Positions 4,938-5,516 of a stretch of 5,516 nucleotides of DNA are shown piece after piece. The number at the start of each line of letters is the position of its first letter. Position 1 is the stretch's first letter. Source of the DNA: a bacterium. GTDB taxonomy: Bacteria > AUK180. The stretch is from NCBI GenBank assembly GCA_021162505.1, contig JAGGYO010000205.1:1-5516 (forward strand), in the 5' to 3' direction. Below the pieces are notes generated by a model. It saw nothing but the letters and a program-made list of their open reading frames with translations, searched no databases and had not been told where the DNA came from. Position numbers and translations under genes: made by a program.

Positions 4938-4991
4938 TTATTTTCCGTCATTTAGAGGGAACTTGTTTCCGTAGGAATCTCATTTTTTCCC
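4933..4991. repeat. CGTCAT-headed palindromic repeat, copy B
   Basis: This 59-base near-copy of 730-790 is in the same orientation. CGTCAT is at 4946-4951. Arms GGGAAC (4957-4962) and GTTTCC (4965-4970) still pair through one G-T, and the outer arms ATTT (4950-4953) and GAAT (4975-4978) also pair through a G-T. The tail GGAATCTCATT is unchanged. Confidence 0.8.
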
Positions 4992-5013
4992 TTTATTCCT
5001 AATTTGCTTTCTA

Positions 5014-5045
5014 ATTGTCCATTGTCCATAATCAATTGTCAATTG
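5014..5045. repeat. Heptamer tandem tract (ATTGTCC type)
   Basis: ATTGTCC (5014-5020), ATTGTCC (5021-5027), ATAATCA (5028-5034), ATTGTCA (5035-5041) and ATTG (5042-5045) run in register with period 7. It lies immediately beyond the stop of the small ORF at 5048-5110 and may mark where a former gene was lost. Confidence 0.6.
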
Positions 5046-5047
5046 CT

Positions 5048-5110
5048 TTATGCCATCGTCCCCTTTTTTATAAGAAAATATAATAAAAATAATGCCACCA
5101 ATTTTTTCAT
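5048..5110 (-). pseudogene. 20-codon ORF resembling the start of a secreted protein, probably truncated
   Basis: ATG at 5110 follows TAAGGAG (5123-5117) with 6-base spacing; the same bases contain the stop of the upstream TPR gene, so translation is likely coupled. It reads MKKLVALFLLYFLI, a textbook signal-peptide n- and h-region, then KKGTMA and TAA at 5050-5048. The last codons coincide with a CGTCCCC repeat word (5057-5063, minus strand GGGGACG), and the heptamer tract follows. I infer that a longer exported protein lost everything after its signal peptide when repeat DNA was joined here. Alternatively it is a true 20-residue hydrophobic peptide, as in some toxins or membrane microproteins. 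Confidence 0.5.
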
Positions 5111-5120
5111 ATAGAACTCC

Positions 5121-5516
5121 TTACATTTTCTCTAACAATATTTCTGCTTGAACCGCCCAACGGGAATTTGGAAGTTGCCGACAAACATCTTTTAAATACT
5201 GTTTCGCTTCATCCATTTTGCCAAGTTCATACGAACATTTCCCGAGATAATAATGAATTCGGTAGTCTTCTTTTTTGTTTGTTAATGCTTTTTTTAATTT
5301 CTTATAACTTTTTTCAAATTCATTTTCTTTGAAATATATCTGCCCCGTTGTCCTTTGTAAAAAGGAAAGAGTTCCCTTGGATAATTGTATTTTCTTTTTC
5401 TTCTTCTCCTTCTTTTTATTCTTTTCCTGGTACCATTTTTTCTCTAAATCATCTAAAATTTCTAATGTATTTCCCGATTTTCCTTTGGAATAAAGTGAAA
5501 TTGCTCTATATACATC
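5121..5516 (-). CDS. TPR protein, C-terminal 131 residues
   Basis: The frame is open from the right edge to TAA at 5123-5121, so the N terminus lies outside. In-window residues 1-30 look helical (ISLYSKGKSGNTLEILDDLEKKW). A lysine-rich linker (about 31-43, 10 of 13 residues Lys) follows, then two TPR-like units: FLQRTTGQIYFKENEFEKSY (52-71) and IHYYLGKCSYELGKMDEA (87-104), the second with canonical Gly/Ala spacing. An amphipathic tail ends AVQAEILLEKM. TPRs mediate protein-protein contacts; no enzymatic motif is visible. The tail (WAVQAEILLE) resembles TPR proteins of cell-envelope assembly, such as the YbgF/BamD-like group, but this is only a likeness. It appears to be the first gene of a two-gene unit with the truncated ORF that follows. 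Confidence in coding is high; the role is unknown. Confidence 0.88.
   Translation of the reverse strand, partial: DVYRAISLYSKGKSGNTLEILDDLEKKWYQEKNKKKEKKKKKIQLSKGTLSFLQRTTGQIYFKENEFEKSYKKLKKALTNKKEDYRIHYYLGKCSYELGKMDEAKQYLKDVCRQLPNSRWAVQAEILLEKM

Noticed and set aside
4614..4955. Plus-strand open frame of 113 codons with a hydrophobic stretch
   Set aside because: Its hydrophobic part is the antisense of the anchor segment of the TPR protein and its end is translated repeat DNA.

Overview
This is an AT-rich bacterial window in which every supported gene lies on the minus strand, so transcription runs from the right edge towards the left. The bacterial assignment rests on a RarA-type clamp-loader-like ATPase, Shine-Dalgarno sites of the GGAGG type and a sigma70-like TTGACT-17-TATAAA promoter. 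The long gaps filled with short dispersed repeats resemble genomes of uncultured, AT-rich bacterial lineages, but I cannot name the taxon from the sequence.

Layout from right to left. At the right edge is the C-terminal part of a TPR protein (5121-5516), followed after 10 bases by a 20-codon ORF that looks like the stump of a secreted protein (5048-5110). A repeat-filled gap (about 4826-5047) leads to a 690-residue membrane-anchored protein with a beta-propeller-like segment and a long TPR array (2753-4825). Next are a small, very basic protein of 58 residues (2374-2550), not previously listed as a gene here, and a repeat-bearing gap. A good promoter (2051-2079) then heads an apparent cassette: a 38-codon ORF, an overlapping small ORF broken by an in-frame stop inside a repeat, and a 201-residue HNH endonuclease-like protein (1127-1732). 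A second repeat-rich gap (594-1126) separates this from the N-terminal two thirds of the ATPase domain region of rarA, which runs off the left edge (1-593) and appears to be transcribed leaderless.

The non-coding DNA is the most unusual part. At least two families of short elements recur only between genes. One is headed by CGTCAT and followed by a palindrome whose sequence varies but whose pairing is kept. The other combines a CGTCCC box with one or two copies of TGCAACA spaced 9 bases apart. Copies of the second family sit hard against both ends of the large TPR gene and inside the broken small ORF upstream of the HNH gene. There are also short 7- and 8-base tandem tracts. The picture is of gene-sized islands whose ends have been remodelled by small repeats. 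The TPR proteins, the HNH cassette and rarA show no obvious shared pathway.
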